A DNA stretch of 13,066 nt from M3007 sp964392655 (GTDB taxonomy: Bacteria; Bacteroidota; Bacteroidia; Chitinophagales; Saprospiraceae): assembly GCA_964392655.1 (NCBI GenBank), contig CAYMQY010000124.1:1-13066 (forward strand), in the 5' to 3' direction. The notes under the pieces are model-generated. The model was not told where the DNA came from and did no database searches. It was given only the letters and a program-made list of their open reading frames with translations. The number at the start of each line of letters is the position of its first letter. Position 1 is the first letter of the stretch. The translations under genes and the position numbers were made by a program. Shown here piece by piece: positions 1-6,485 of the stretch.

Positions 1-408
1 ATCGTGAACACCGGTATTTTGCTGTGCGTGCTGCTCTCCGCCGTGCCGTTCCTGAGCGAACTCCGCGATTTCAAAAAACACTTTTCCCTGACCTGGCTCA
101 ACTTCGGCGTGCATATCGGCATGATCGCCTGCCTGGCCGGTATGATGGCGCTGAACCGCCCCCTGCTCTACTTCCCGATGCTGTGCGCGGCGGTCGGGTT
201 TTTCATCTGGTATGCCCGCACGCGGGCCTCGCTGTACTTTCTCACTGTAGCGGTGCTGTACGGCTACATCGGGGTGACGTACATGTTGCTCAACTACGTC
301 ACCGGCATGGACTTCATGTTCTACCTGCTGTACTTCATCGCGTCGTGCGCCGGGGTGATTGTTTTTTTGCTCAATTACAAACGTTTCATCAAAACCGACG
401 CGCCATGA
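1..408 (+). CDS. Multi-pass membrane protein, C-terminal part (5' end outside window)
   Basis: The reading frame is open from the first base, so the gene probably begins upstream; a GTG at 4 is the first possible start inside the window but I do not favour it. About 134 residues are visible. They contain roughly five hydrophobic segments (near residues 2-20, 33-52, 54-71, 76-98 and 104-124, counted from the GTG) and end in a short basic tail (NYKRFIKTDAP). The protein therefore sits in the inner membrane. No catalytic motif is visible. The arrangement resembles the C-terminal half of DUF2157-type membrane proteins, which would make it a relative of the next gene, but this is inference. Its TGA stop overlaps the ATG of the next gene (ATGA at 405-408), which suggests translational coupling and a shared operon. 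Function unknown. Confidence 0.75.
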   Translation: MVNTGILLCVLLSAVPFLSELRDFKKHFSLTWLNFGVHIGMIACLAGMMALNRPLLYFPMLCAAVGFFIWYARTRASLYFLTVAVLYGYIGVTYMLLNYVTGMDFMFYLLYFIASCAGVIVFLLNYKRFIKTDAP

Positions 409-1559
409 TTGCCTACGACCGCTCGGGGCTGGATGCCCTGCTGATTCGCGATGCTGCGCAGGAATGGCGCCGGCAGGGTTTGTTGTCCGAGGAACAGTGG
501 CTGGCCGTGCAGGCGCAGCACAACCCCCGGTTTTATTCCCCGAACGTGTTCGTGCGAATCGGGCTGGCCATTTTTACGCTGGTGCTTTTGTCCGCAGCAT
601 TAGGCCTTGTCGGGTTGATCTCCGATTTGAACTCTGAAACCGGCATTGCGCTGTTATGCCTTTTCTTTGGCGTTGTTTTATTCCTTATGCTGGAGATGTG
701 GATCATCGGTTCGGCACGGCACTACGGCAGCGGTGTGGACGATATGCTGCTTTATTTCGGCACTTCGCTGCTGCTCGGCGGCCTGTACCTGTTGATGCCG
801 AGCGGCTCCCAACCCTTGGACTATGCCTGCCTGACCTTGCCGTTTCTGGTAGTGGGCAGCATCCGCTACCTCGACCGGCTGATGGCGGCGGCCGCATTCG
901 GTTACGCCCTGATGATCCTGATATTGCTCCTGATGAAATCTCCCAAACTGGCGATGCTTGTCATGCCGTTTGCGGGAATGTTGTTTGCAGGCGGAGTATA
1001 TTTTTGGGTGCAACAGGGCCTGAGTCGCTACACGTGGCGGCATTGGCACAGCACGTTGGCCGTGCTGGAACTACTGGCAATCGCGCTTTTTTACGTCAGC
1101 GGCAACTACTGGATGGTGCAGCAAGCCGGTTTCGGATGGTTTCAAATAGAAGAGCCGCCCATGCCCTGGTTCTTCTGGATTTTTACGTTTGCGGTGCCGC
1201 TCGCGTACCTGTACTTCGGCCTGCGCCGAAAGGATCGCCTGATGCTGGACGTGGGCCTGGCATGTATAGCAGTGGCGGTGTTCACCTACCGGGCTTATTT
1301 TCATGTGATGCCGCTTGCCTGGGCGGCTGTGCTAGCCGGGGCGGTGCTGTTTGCAGTGGCGTATTTTTCCATCCGGCATTTGCGAAAACACAAAGGCGCG
1401 TACACCTACGACGCGGATGCGGACAAAACACTGTTGCAGGAAATCGAACAGCAACTCATTGCGCAACACCTCGCGCAGCAGCCGACGCCGACGCCCAACA
1501 AGGATGCGTCGCTCGGCGGCGGGCAGTTTGGCGGCGGCGGCGCGGACGGACAGTTTTGA
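405..1559 (+). CDS. Predicted ten-helix membrane protein with DUF2157-like N-terminus
   Basis: The start is the ATG at 405, which overlaps the stop of the upstream gene; the frame is open further upstream, but that part is antisense-like read-through of the first gene. The product is 384 residues. Residues 1-45 are soluble and helical (AAQEWRRQGLLSEEQWLAVQ), the pattern at the N-terminus of DUF2157 proteins. About ten transmembrane segments follow, near residues 48-72, 80-101, 113-131, 139-155, 159-177, 182-202, 215-237, 253-272, 279-297 and 303-322. The C-terminal 60 residues are soluble: a charged helix (LLQEIEQQLIAQHLA), a PTPTP linker and a glycine-rich end (GGGQFGGGGADGQF). No known enzyme motif is seen. 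Function is unknown; coupling with the previous gene suggests that the two membrane proteins act together. The family call is moderate, the membrane call firm. Confidence 0.8.
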   Translation: MIAYDRSGLDALLIRDAAQEWRRQGLLSEEQWLAVQAQHNPRFYSPNVFVRIGLAIFTLVLLSAALGLVGLISDLNSETGIALLCLFFGVVLFLMLEMWIIGSARHYGSGVDDMLLYFGTSLLLGGLYLLMPSGSQPLDYACLTLPFLVVGSIRYLDRLMAAAAFGYALMILILLLMKSPKLAMLVMPFAGMLFAGGVYFWVQQGLSRYTWRHWHSTLAVLELLAIALFYVSGNYWMVQQAGFGWFQIEEPPMPWFFWIFTFAVPLAYLYFGLRRKDRLMLDVGLACIAVAVFTYRAYFHVMPLAWAAVLAGAVLFAVAYFSIRHLRKHKGAYTYDADADKTLLQEIEQQLIAQHLAQQPTPTPNKDASLGGGQFGGGGADGQF

Positions 1560-1568
1560 TTATTTTGG

Positions 1569-1608
1569 ATTCAAATCAAAAATAATGATCTAATTTTTTG
1601 ATTTGAAT
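1569..1608. repeat. Perfect 14-bp inverted repeat upstream of the ATPase gene
   Basis: The arms are 1569-1582 (ATTCAAATCAAAAA) and 1595-1608 (TTTTTGATTTGAAT), fully complementary, with a 12-base AT-rich spacer. The repeat lies between the stop of the membrane-protein gene and the start of the ATPase gene, and its right arm contains the TTG that fits a -33 promoter element. It could be an operator, a hairpin in the 3' end of the upstream transcript, or both. No T-run follows the right arm apart from the T's inside the stem, so it is a poor match to an intrinsic terminator. Confidence 0.7.
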
Positions 1609-1628
1609 ACTGGATTGCCCTAAACTTG
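1598..1628 (+). promoter_or_regulatory. Putative Bacteroidota-type promoter for the ATPase gene
   Basis: TTG at 1598-1600 is followed after 20 bp by TAAACTTG at 1621-1628, one mismatch from the Bacteroidota -7 consensus TAnnTTTG; the spacing fits the usual 19-21 bp. Transcription would begin within a few bases of the ATG at 1640, giving a very short or absent leader. The -33 element lies inside the right arm of the inverted repeat. Confidence 0.45.
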
Positions 1629-1639
1629 CCTGAAAAAAA

Positions 1640-2779
1640 ATGATACCGCGCAAACAGGGTGACAACATCCGGACGTGGCTTGGCCGGGGCAAGGCGATTC
1701 TAGTAATCGGCCCCTGGCAAGTAGGCAAAACCACACTCGTCCGGCTTATTACGCAAAGCCTCGACCGAAAAGCGCTATGGATGACCGGCGACGACCCGGA
1801 AGCACGTGCCTTGCTGGACAATATTTCACTGGCACGCATGCTGGCGCTCATCGGGCAAAATGAGGTGGTGGTCATAGACGAAGCCCAACGCTTTGTCAAT
1901 GCCGGACTCATGCTCAAACTTATTACCGATCATGCCCCGCAAGTGCAACTCTTTGTGACCGGCTCTTCTTCCCTCGACCTTGCTGCGCAAACCAAAGAAA
2001 GCCTGACGGGCAGAAAGTTCGAGTTTCCGCTCTACCCGCTCTCGTTTGCAGAAATGTGCAACCACCACGGATACCTGACGGAACACGCCCTGCTCGAACA
2101 CCGCATGCTGTACGGGTACTACCCGGAGGTGGTACAGAGCGAACCGCAACAGGCACAAAAAATCCTGAACGATCTCAGCGATGGGCTGATGTACAAAGAC
2201 TTGCTCACCCATGAACAAGTGAAAAAGCCGGCGCTTTTGGTCAAACTGCTTCAGGCGCTGGCACTGCAAACGGGAAGCGAAGTGGTGTACAATGAGGTCG
2301 CCCAACTCATCGGAGCCGACCCGGTAACGGTGGAGAAATATGTGGACTTGCTGGAACAATCCTTTGTGCTGTTCCGGCTACCGTCGCTCAGCCGAAACGC
2401 CCGGAACGAAATCAAAAAAGGACGCAAAATCTATTTCTACGACAACGGCATTCGCAACGCCATCCTGAAAAACTTCTCACCCTTGACCTTGCGCGCCGAC
2501 ACGGGAGCGTTGTGGGAAAATTTCCTGATTGCCGAGCGCAAAAAGCGAAACACCTACTCCGATTACCTGTGCAATACCTACTTCTGGCGCACCACTACCC
2601 AACAGGAAATTGACTATGTGGAGGAAGCCAACGGGAAACTGTACGCCTTCGAATTCAAGTGGCAGGCGCTGCAAAAACCGCCGCGCTTCCCAAACGCTTT
2701 TCTGGAAGCGTACCCGGGCAGCGAAACCGTGCGGATAGATCGAAGTAACTTTGATGCGTTTGTGGGGATAGATCCTTAG
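1640..2779 (+). CDS. AAA-type ATPase with C-terminal nuclease-like domain (DUF4143 family)
   Basis: The product is 379 residues. The N-terminal ATPase core shows Walker A GPWQVGKT (24-31), Walker B VVVIDEA (76-82) and a sensor-like strand FVTGSSS (105-111), followed by the family-typical LTGRKFEFPLYPLSFAE (122-138). A winged-helix-like section follows around residues 211-250. The C-terminal domain has the DUF4143 pattern YDNGIRNAI (267-275), GALWENF (289-295), EIDYV (323-327) and FEFKW (337-341), which fits a PD-(D/E)xK nuclease-like fold with E293, D325, E338 and K340 as candidate site residues. Family members occur in many copies in Bacteroidota; their cellular role is poorly defined, and DNA cleavage has not been shown for most. 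The residue before Gln in Walker A is Trp where Arg is usual. There is no Shine-Dalgarno sequence; an A-run precedes the ATG. The gene seems to be transcribed alone and converges on the next gene with 8 bp between stops. Confidence 0.9.
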   Translation: MIPRKQGDNIRTWLGRGKAILVIGPWQVGKTTLVRLITQSLDRKALWMTGDDPEARALLDNISLARMLALIGQNEVVVIDEAQRFVNAGLMLKLITDHAPQVQLFVTGSSSLDLAAQTKESLTGRKFEFPLYPLSFAEMCNHHGYLTEHALLEHRMLYGYYPEVVQSEPQQAQKILNDLSDGLMYKDLLTHEQVKKPALLVKLLQALALQTGSEVVYNEVAQLIGADPVTVEKYVDLLEQSFVLFRLPSLSRNARNEIKKGRKIYFYDNGIRNAILKNFSPLTLRADTGALWENFLIAERKKRNTYSDYLCNTYFWRTTTQQEIDYVEEANGKLYAFEFKWQALQKPPRFPNAFLEAYPGSETVRIDRSNFDAFVGIDP

Positions 2780-2787
2780 GCATCCCC

Positions 2788-3459
2788 TCATGACCGGCTA
2801 TTCGTCGCCATGTTGGTCAAAAACTGCATCAGCGCAGTAGCGCTCATCAGCGCCGGGTTGGCCATCGGGTCGTTGAACAACACCTGAATCGGGCCTTCGC
2901 CAAAATACAACCCGTCGGACACTAAGAACGAAAGCCGTACCATGTCCTTGGTGGGAGCAGGCCGGCGCGGATTGTCCCAGGGGCCGATCTTGCTCACGAT
3001 TTCCCGGCTTTTGGCAAACAGGTCGTCAATCAATGGGCCGGCGGTCGCGTCGTTCTGGTTGTCCCAAATGACCATGCTGCCGGTGTAGTTGATATAGCGG
3101 GCCGTGTGGTCGCTGTACGCAGCCAGGGTATCCAGACCGCCTTCCATTCCGACCTCGACGATGACGCCCAGCAAAACCTTGTCGGCGGGTTTGTGGCCCC
3201 GGGCCATTTGCAGGTTATACGCCAGCATTTTGGCGCGGGCTTCGGTGGTGCCGTCGTCAATGACCCGTTGCAGGTCTGCGATGCCGGCGGTTTCCGACAG
3301 CAGAATGTCGAACGGGTACGGGCGAGGTTCTGTCATATTGCTGCCGAACAGCGCAGCATCGTCGCAAAAAAGCAACTGGTAAATCAGGTTGGTGGCTTCG
3401 TCGCGGTAGGGGCCGGAGGGCGGTGGCGGCGTTTTTTTGAAAAGATTGAAGAGGGACAT
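2788..3459 (-). CDS. Soluble protein of unknown function, 223 residues
   Basis: I do not recognise this family. The ATG at 3459 gives MSLFNLFKKTPPPPSGPYRD, a short amphipathic start and a proline run, then a mixed alpha/beta sequence with no signal peptide or membrane segment. Visible landmarks are an acidic stretch (YQLLFCDDAALFG, 27-39), LLGVIVEVGMEGGLD (96-110), YINYTGSMVIWDN (122-134) and DGLYFGEGPIQVLFND (182-197). The last two look like beta strands ending in loops. The protein is probably cytoplasmic. It stands alone: its stop faces the ATPase stop, and the 245-bp upstream gap contains a large inverted-repeat element. Regular codon use and the absence of a competing longer frame support it as a real gene; the function is open. 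Confidence 0.75.
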   Translation of the reverse strand: MSLFNLFKKTPPPPSGPYRDEATNLIYQLLFCDDAALFGSNMTEPRPYPFDILLSETAGIADLQRVIDDGTTEARAKMLAYNLQMARGHKPADKVLLGVIVEVGMEGGLDTLAAYSDHTARYINYTGSMVIWDNQNDATAGPLIDDLFAKSREIVSKIGPWDNPRRPAPTKDMVRLSFLVSDGLYFGEGPIQVLFNDPMANPALMSATALMQFLTNMATNSRS

Positions 3460-3525
3460 GTGGGTGTTTTGTTATCTATTGTGCGTGAGAAATGTCCGGC
3501 ATTCTGGAGAGCGCAAATAGTTGTG

Positions 3526-3664
3526 ATTACATGATTGCAGATTACATGATTGTTGATTTTTGAAGTGTGTTATGTTGACCGCTTCGCACTTGGCTAAACA
3601 AACGCGGTGTACGTCAAGAGGGCACTTCAAAAATCAACAATCATGTAATCTGCAATCATGTAAT
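3526..3664. repeat. 139-bp element with perfect 42-bp terminal inverted repeats
   Basis: The arms 3526-3567 and 3623-3664 are exact reverse complements over 42 bp and enclose a 55-bp centre. Each arm carries two copies of a 12-base unit (ATTACATGATTG at 3526-3537 and 3541-3552) spaced 15 bp apart, then a T/A-rich section ending in GAAGTG. The centre contains a small nested stem (ACCGC 3578-3582 with GCGGT 3604-3608) and has no coding capacity. It lies between two minus-strand genes, so a transcript through it would form a very long hairpin. Exact identity of the arms suggests a recent or actively maintained origin, such as a MITE-like non-autonomous element or a REP-like repeat. I see no target-site duplication and no transposase gene nearby. 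A T-run does not follow the stem, so it is not a typical terminator. Confidence 0.85.
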
Positions 3665-3704
3665 TTTTAAAAAACTCAATTTTCATTTGTCTGTACTAAA
3701 TGAC

Positions 3705-4796
3705 TCACCCATCCACCCCCGTCGGCCACTGCGCGCCGTACTGCTCCACGAGCACATTGTCGTAGTAGTCGGCTTTTTCGAACAGGCGCTGCAGAGCTTG
3801 CATGCCGGTTTCTTCGTTCAGGTAGCGGTCGTAGATGATGAGGGAGAGCAGGATGTCCTGTTCGTGTACGGAAAGGGTGAGCGCCTCGGTACTAAAATTT
3901 TCCCGAAGGAGGTACTCGTACAGCGGCTTGATGTTTTCTTTGGGCAACTGGCACAGTACGGCGTCGGCGGCCATGAGGCCGGATTTGTCGTGGTAGGTGA
4001 TGTTGATTTTGGCGCTGCCCTGCTGGATTTCCCAGCAGTTGGGGCCACTGCGGCTAAGGTTTACGTCGTGGCCGGTTTTGGTGATGAGCGCCTCGATGGT
4101 GCGCGGCACGCCGGTAGGCAGGTACTCGTCCACGGAGCCAGGCAGTTGCACGCGGTTGCCACAGAAGGAGCAGAAGCCCTTGTCCACGGTTTTTTCCGAC
4201 ACCACGTTGGAGCAGGCCGAGCAGCGGCAAGCATTGTCCGCCGAGGTTTTGAGGAAATCTTCCAGCGAATCGCTCAGAAAATGCACCGGCAGGGAGAAGC
4301 CGATGTTGTCGCCGTTCTGGATGATGAACGTGTTGACGCCGATCACGTCGCCGTCGTTGTCCACCAGGGGGCCGCCGGAATTGCCGGGGTTGAGCGCGGC
4401 GTCAATATGCAGGTACGGGATGTTGTTCATCACCTCGCGGGCACTGGAGATGATGCCGCTTTTGACCGAAAATTTCAGCCCGAAGGGGTGCCCGATGGCC
4501 GTCACCGGGTCGCGTTCGCGCGGGGTTTTGCTCACTCCGAGTTGCACCTCCGGCAGTTCGGGGCCGTTGGCCGGGCCGTCGAGAAATGCCAGATCGTACT
4601 TGCGGTCGGCGTAGCGCACGGTGGCGAGTTGTTTTTTGAAACGCGCGCCTTCGATGACGACCTCCCGGTTGCCCTCCACGACGTGGTGGTTGGTCACGAT
4701 CAGCCCGCGGTCTTTCAGAAAAAAACCCGTGCCAGTGCTGTATGGCGTGGCGATCTGGACAATGATATCGCGGTAGGTGTCTATGAAGTCGGACAT
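3705..4796 (-). CDS. Cytoplasmic trypsin-like serine protease fused to a zinc ribbon and C-terminal YbjN-like domain
   Basis: The product is 363 residues from the ATG at 4796, which follows the cysS stop after 5 bp; a GTG at 4817 would overlap cysS and add seven residues, and I reject it. Residues 1-185 form an S1C (HtrA/DegP-type) protease: TNHHVV gives His38, YDLAFL gives Asp68 and NPGNSGGPL gives Ser140, so the triad is complete. No signal peptide or membrane helix precedes it, and no PDZ domain follows. Instead, residues 190-212 hold a zinc-ribbon pair (C192-x2-C195 and C209-x2-C212). Residues about 225-355 form an alpha/beta domain (LPKENIKPLYEYLLREN, then a beta strand SLIIYDRYL and a helix) that resembles YbjN/type III chaperone-like folds; this last call is weak. 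The family acts on misfolded or specific proteins; the substrate here is unknown. Probably co-transcribed with cysS. Confidence 0.85.
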   Translation of the reverse strand: MSDFIDTYRDIIVQIATPYSTGTGFFLKDRGLIVTNHHVVEGNREVVIEGARFKKQLATVRYADRKYDLAFLDGPANGPELPEVQLGVSKTPRERDPVTAIGHPFGLKFSVKSGIISSAREVMNNIPYLHIDAALNPGNSGGPLVDNDGDVIGVNTFIIQNGDNIGFSLPVHFLSDSLEDFLKTSADNACRCSACSNVVSEKTVDKGFCSFCGNRVQLPGSVDEYLPTGVPRTIEALITKTGHDVNLSRSGPNCWEIQQGSAKINITYHDKSGLMAADAVLCQLPKENIKPLYEYLLRENFSTEALTLSVHEQDILLSLIIYDRYLNEETGMQALQRLFEKADYYDNVLVEQYGAQWPTGVDG

Positions 4797-4801
4797 GGTG
4801 C

Positions 4802-6310
4802 TTAGTTTTTTGCCCACGACGTTCCCTCTTTCCCGTCTTTCACGGCAATACCCACGGCGGCCAGACCGTCGCGGATTTTGTCGCTGGTACCCCAGTCCTT
4901 TTGGGTGCGGGCGTTGGCGCGGATGTCGAGGATGAGCGCCATGAGGCCGTCCACGGTACCGTCGTCGCCGGCGGCATCGCTTTCGTCCTGCAGGCCGAAA
5001 ATGTCGAAAATGAAGGTGTTGAACACCGTTTTCAGGCGTTCGATTACCCAGGGCGACACGGCGGAGGCGTCGAGTTGTTTGTTGGCCAGTTTGTGCGCAT
5101 AACTGCCTAATTCACTCAGGCAAGCCAGCGCAACGGCGGTATTGAAATCGTCGTCCATGCCCGCGTAGGCATCCTCGATGAGGGCAAGTATGGCGCGGTC
5201 ATGTTCGCTTTCGGAGCCGTCGTAGGCGTTTGTGTCGGCGGGCAGCCCTTGCAGCACCTTGTTGGTTTCCATTAATTTGCGGTAGCCTTTTTCCGCAGCC
5301 AGCAACGCCTCGTCGGTGATGTCGAGTGGACTGCCGTAGTGCGCCTGAAGCATGTAAAACCGCAGCATCATGGGGGTGTAGGCCTTGCTGATGAACGGGC
5401 TGTCGCCGGTGAACATCTGCACGGGGGTAATGAAGTTGCCCTCCGATTTGCTCATTTTTTTGCCTTCGAGCAGCAGCATGTTGGTGTGCAGCCAGAAGCG
5501 GGCGGGCGCGCAGCCGCAGGCGCCGTGGTTTTGGGCGACCTCGTTTTCGTGGTGCGGAAACTTGAGGTCATTGCCGCCGCCGTGGATGTCGAAGGTTTGG
5601 CCGAGGTACTTGGTGCTCATGGCCGAGCATTCGAGGTGCCAGCCGGGGAAACCGACCGACCAGGGACTTTTCCACACCATGATGTCGCCGGGTCGGGCTT
5701 TCATCCAGATAGCGAAGTCGGCAGGATCGTCTTTTTCGTCCTGACTCTTGAGGTTATCGCGGCTTTCGATGAGCAGTTCGTCCAGCACACGGCCCGAGAG
5801 GTGGCCGTACACCCCGGGGTTTTCCTGATCGAATTTGCGCACATTGAAGTACACCGACCCGTTGCGCTCGTAGCCGTAGCCGCGGGCGATGATATCCTGC
5901 ACCATTTCAATTTGCTCGGGGATATGCCCCGTGGCGCGCGGTTCGATGCTTGGCGGCAGGGTGTTGAACGCGCGCATCATGTCGTGGAAACCCACGGTGT
6001 ATTTCTGCGCCACTTCCATCGGTTCGAGTTGCGCGACACGGGCGCCTTTGGCCATGCGGTCTTCACCGTCGTCGGTGAGGTGGCCCACATCGGTAATGTT
6101 GCGCACGTAGCGCACCCGATACCCGAGGTGGAGCAGGTAGCGGTACATGATATCGAAACTGACGAAAGTGCGGCAGTTGCCGAGGTGCACGTCGTAGTAT
6201 ACCGTGGGGCCGCACACATACATGCCGACGTGGCCTTCGTGCAAGGGTTTGAAAATTTCTTTTTTGCCGGAAAGGCTGTTGTAAAGTTTGAGGGAGCGTT
6301 CGTTGTTCAT
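4802..6310 (-). CDS. cysS: Cysteinyl-tRNA synthetase
   Basis: This class I aminoacyl-tRNA synthetase charges tRNA-Cys with cysteine in the cytoplasm. The 502-residue length is normal for the family, which usually spans 460-500. The N-terminal catalytic domain has YVCGPTVYYDVHLGN (31-45) with the HIGH-equivalent HLGN at 42-45. The four zinc/cysteine-recognition residues are present: C33, C228 in GWHLECSAMS (223-232), and H253 and E257 in PHHENEVAQ. The second ATP signature is KMSKS at 285-289. An alpha-helical DALR-type anticodon domain follows and ends with WGTSDKIRDGLAAVGI near the C-terminus. The start at 6310 places the conserved LKLYNSL at residues 7-13, as expected. A -7 promoter element lies only 5 bp before the ATG. 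The downstream protease gene begins 5 bp after the TAA stop, so the two probably share a transcript. Confidence 0.97.
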   Translation of the reverse strand: MNNERSLKLYNSLSGKKEIFKPLHEGHVGMYVCGPTVYYDVHLGNCRTFVSFDIMYRYLLHLGYRVRYVRNITDVGHLTDDGEDRMAKGARVAQLEPMEVAQKYTVGFHDMMRAFNTLPPSIEPRATGHIPEQIEMVQDIIARGYGYERNGSVYFNVRKFDQENPGVYGHLSGRVLDELLIESRDNLKSQDEKDDPADFAIWMKARPGDIMVWKSPWSVGFPGWHLECSAMSTKYLGQTFDIHGGGNDLKFPHHENEVAQNHGACGCAPARFWLHTNMLLLEGKKMSKSEGNFITPVQMFTGDSPFISKAYTPMMLRFYMLQAHYGSPLDITDEALLAAEKGYRKLMETNKVLQGLPADTNAYDGSESEHDRAILALIEDAYAGMDDDFNTAVALACLSELGSYAHKLANKQLDASAVSPWVIERLKTVFNTFIFDIFGLQDESDAAGDDGTVDGLMALILDIRANARTQKDWGTSDKIRDGLAAVGIAVKDGKEGTSWAKN

Positions 6311-6315
6311 GGGTG

Positions 6316-6323
6316 CAAAGGTA
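6316..6323 (-). promoter_or_regulatory. -7 promoter element of cysS, next to the start codon
   Basis: On the minus strand TACCTTTG matches the Bacteroidota -7 consensus TAnnTTTG exactly and is followed by CACCC and then the ATG of cysS. Transcription would start at or very near the start codon, so the mRNA may be leaderless. No TTG at the proper -33 distance is visible. Confidence 0.55.
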
Positions 6324-6412
6324 AAAAAAGGTTGGAGGGTTTCGGGTTGGGGAGAGTCGGGTTGGAGCAGATGATTTTTTGCAAAAACCGAAAAACAATG
6401 GCATTATCAGCC

Positions 6413-6428
6413 CACGGATTCATCCGTG
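6413..6428. repeat. Short perfect palindrome downstream of the beta-helix gene
   Basis: CACGGAT (6413-6419) and ATCCGTG (6422-6428) form a 7-bp stem with two bases between (or 6 bp with a four-base loop). It sits 58 bp downstream of the stop of the large secreted-protein gene, in the gap before cysS. It could be a weak transcription-end hairpin or a REP-like repeat unit. No T-run follows immediately on either strand, so a terminator role is doubtful. Confidence 0.4.
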
Positions 6429-6485
6429 AGAAACGAGGAACAGCAGACCGGACAAAAAAATTCGGGAGCAAGCAATCGGGTTGTA

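Noticed and set aside
24..404. Upstream extension of the second membrane-protein gene to an ATG at 24
   Set aside because: The extension overlaps the first membrane-protein gene in another frame, is rich in Arg and His with no membrane character, and the ATGA overlap at 405 gives a natural start.
656..1585. Open frame of about 309 codons on the plus strand overlapping the second membrane-protein gene
   Set aside because: It is a shifted-frame shadow: Arg/Gly/Ala/Cys-rich, without domains, while the overlapping frame encodes ten clear membrane segments.
2779..2790. Shared bidirectional terminator between the converging ATPase and the unknown gene
   Set aside because: Only 8 bp separate the stops and no stem-loop with a T-run is visible around them.
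3526..3664. CRISPR array or intrinsic terminator
   Set aside because: The repeats are inverted, with only two short direct copies per arm and no spacer series, and no T-run follows the stem in either direction.
3687..4805. Long open frame on the plus strand (about 372 codons) opposite the protease gene
   Set aside because: It lies fully antisense to a protein with a complete catalytic triad and zinc ribbon, and its translation is a low-complexity Val/Gly/His/Ala-rich sequence typical of the reverse frame of a GC-rich gene.
4797..4817. GTG start at 4817 for the protease gene
   Set aside because: It would overlap the end of cysS and add only seven residues without family support; the ATG at 4796, 5 bp after the cysS stop, is the better start.
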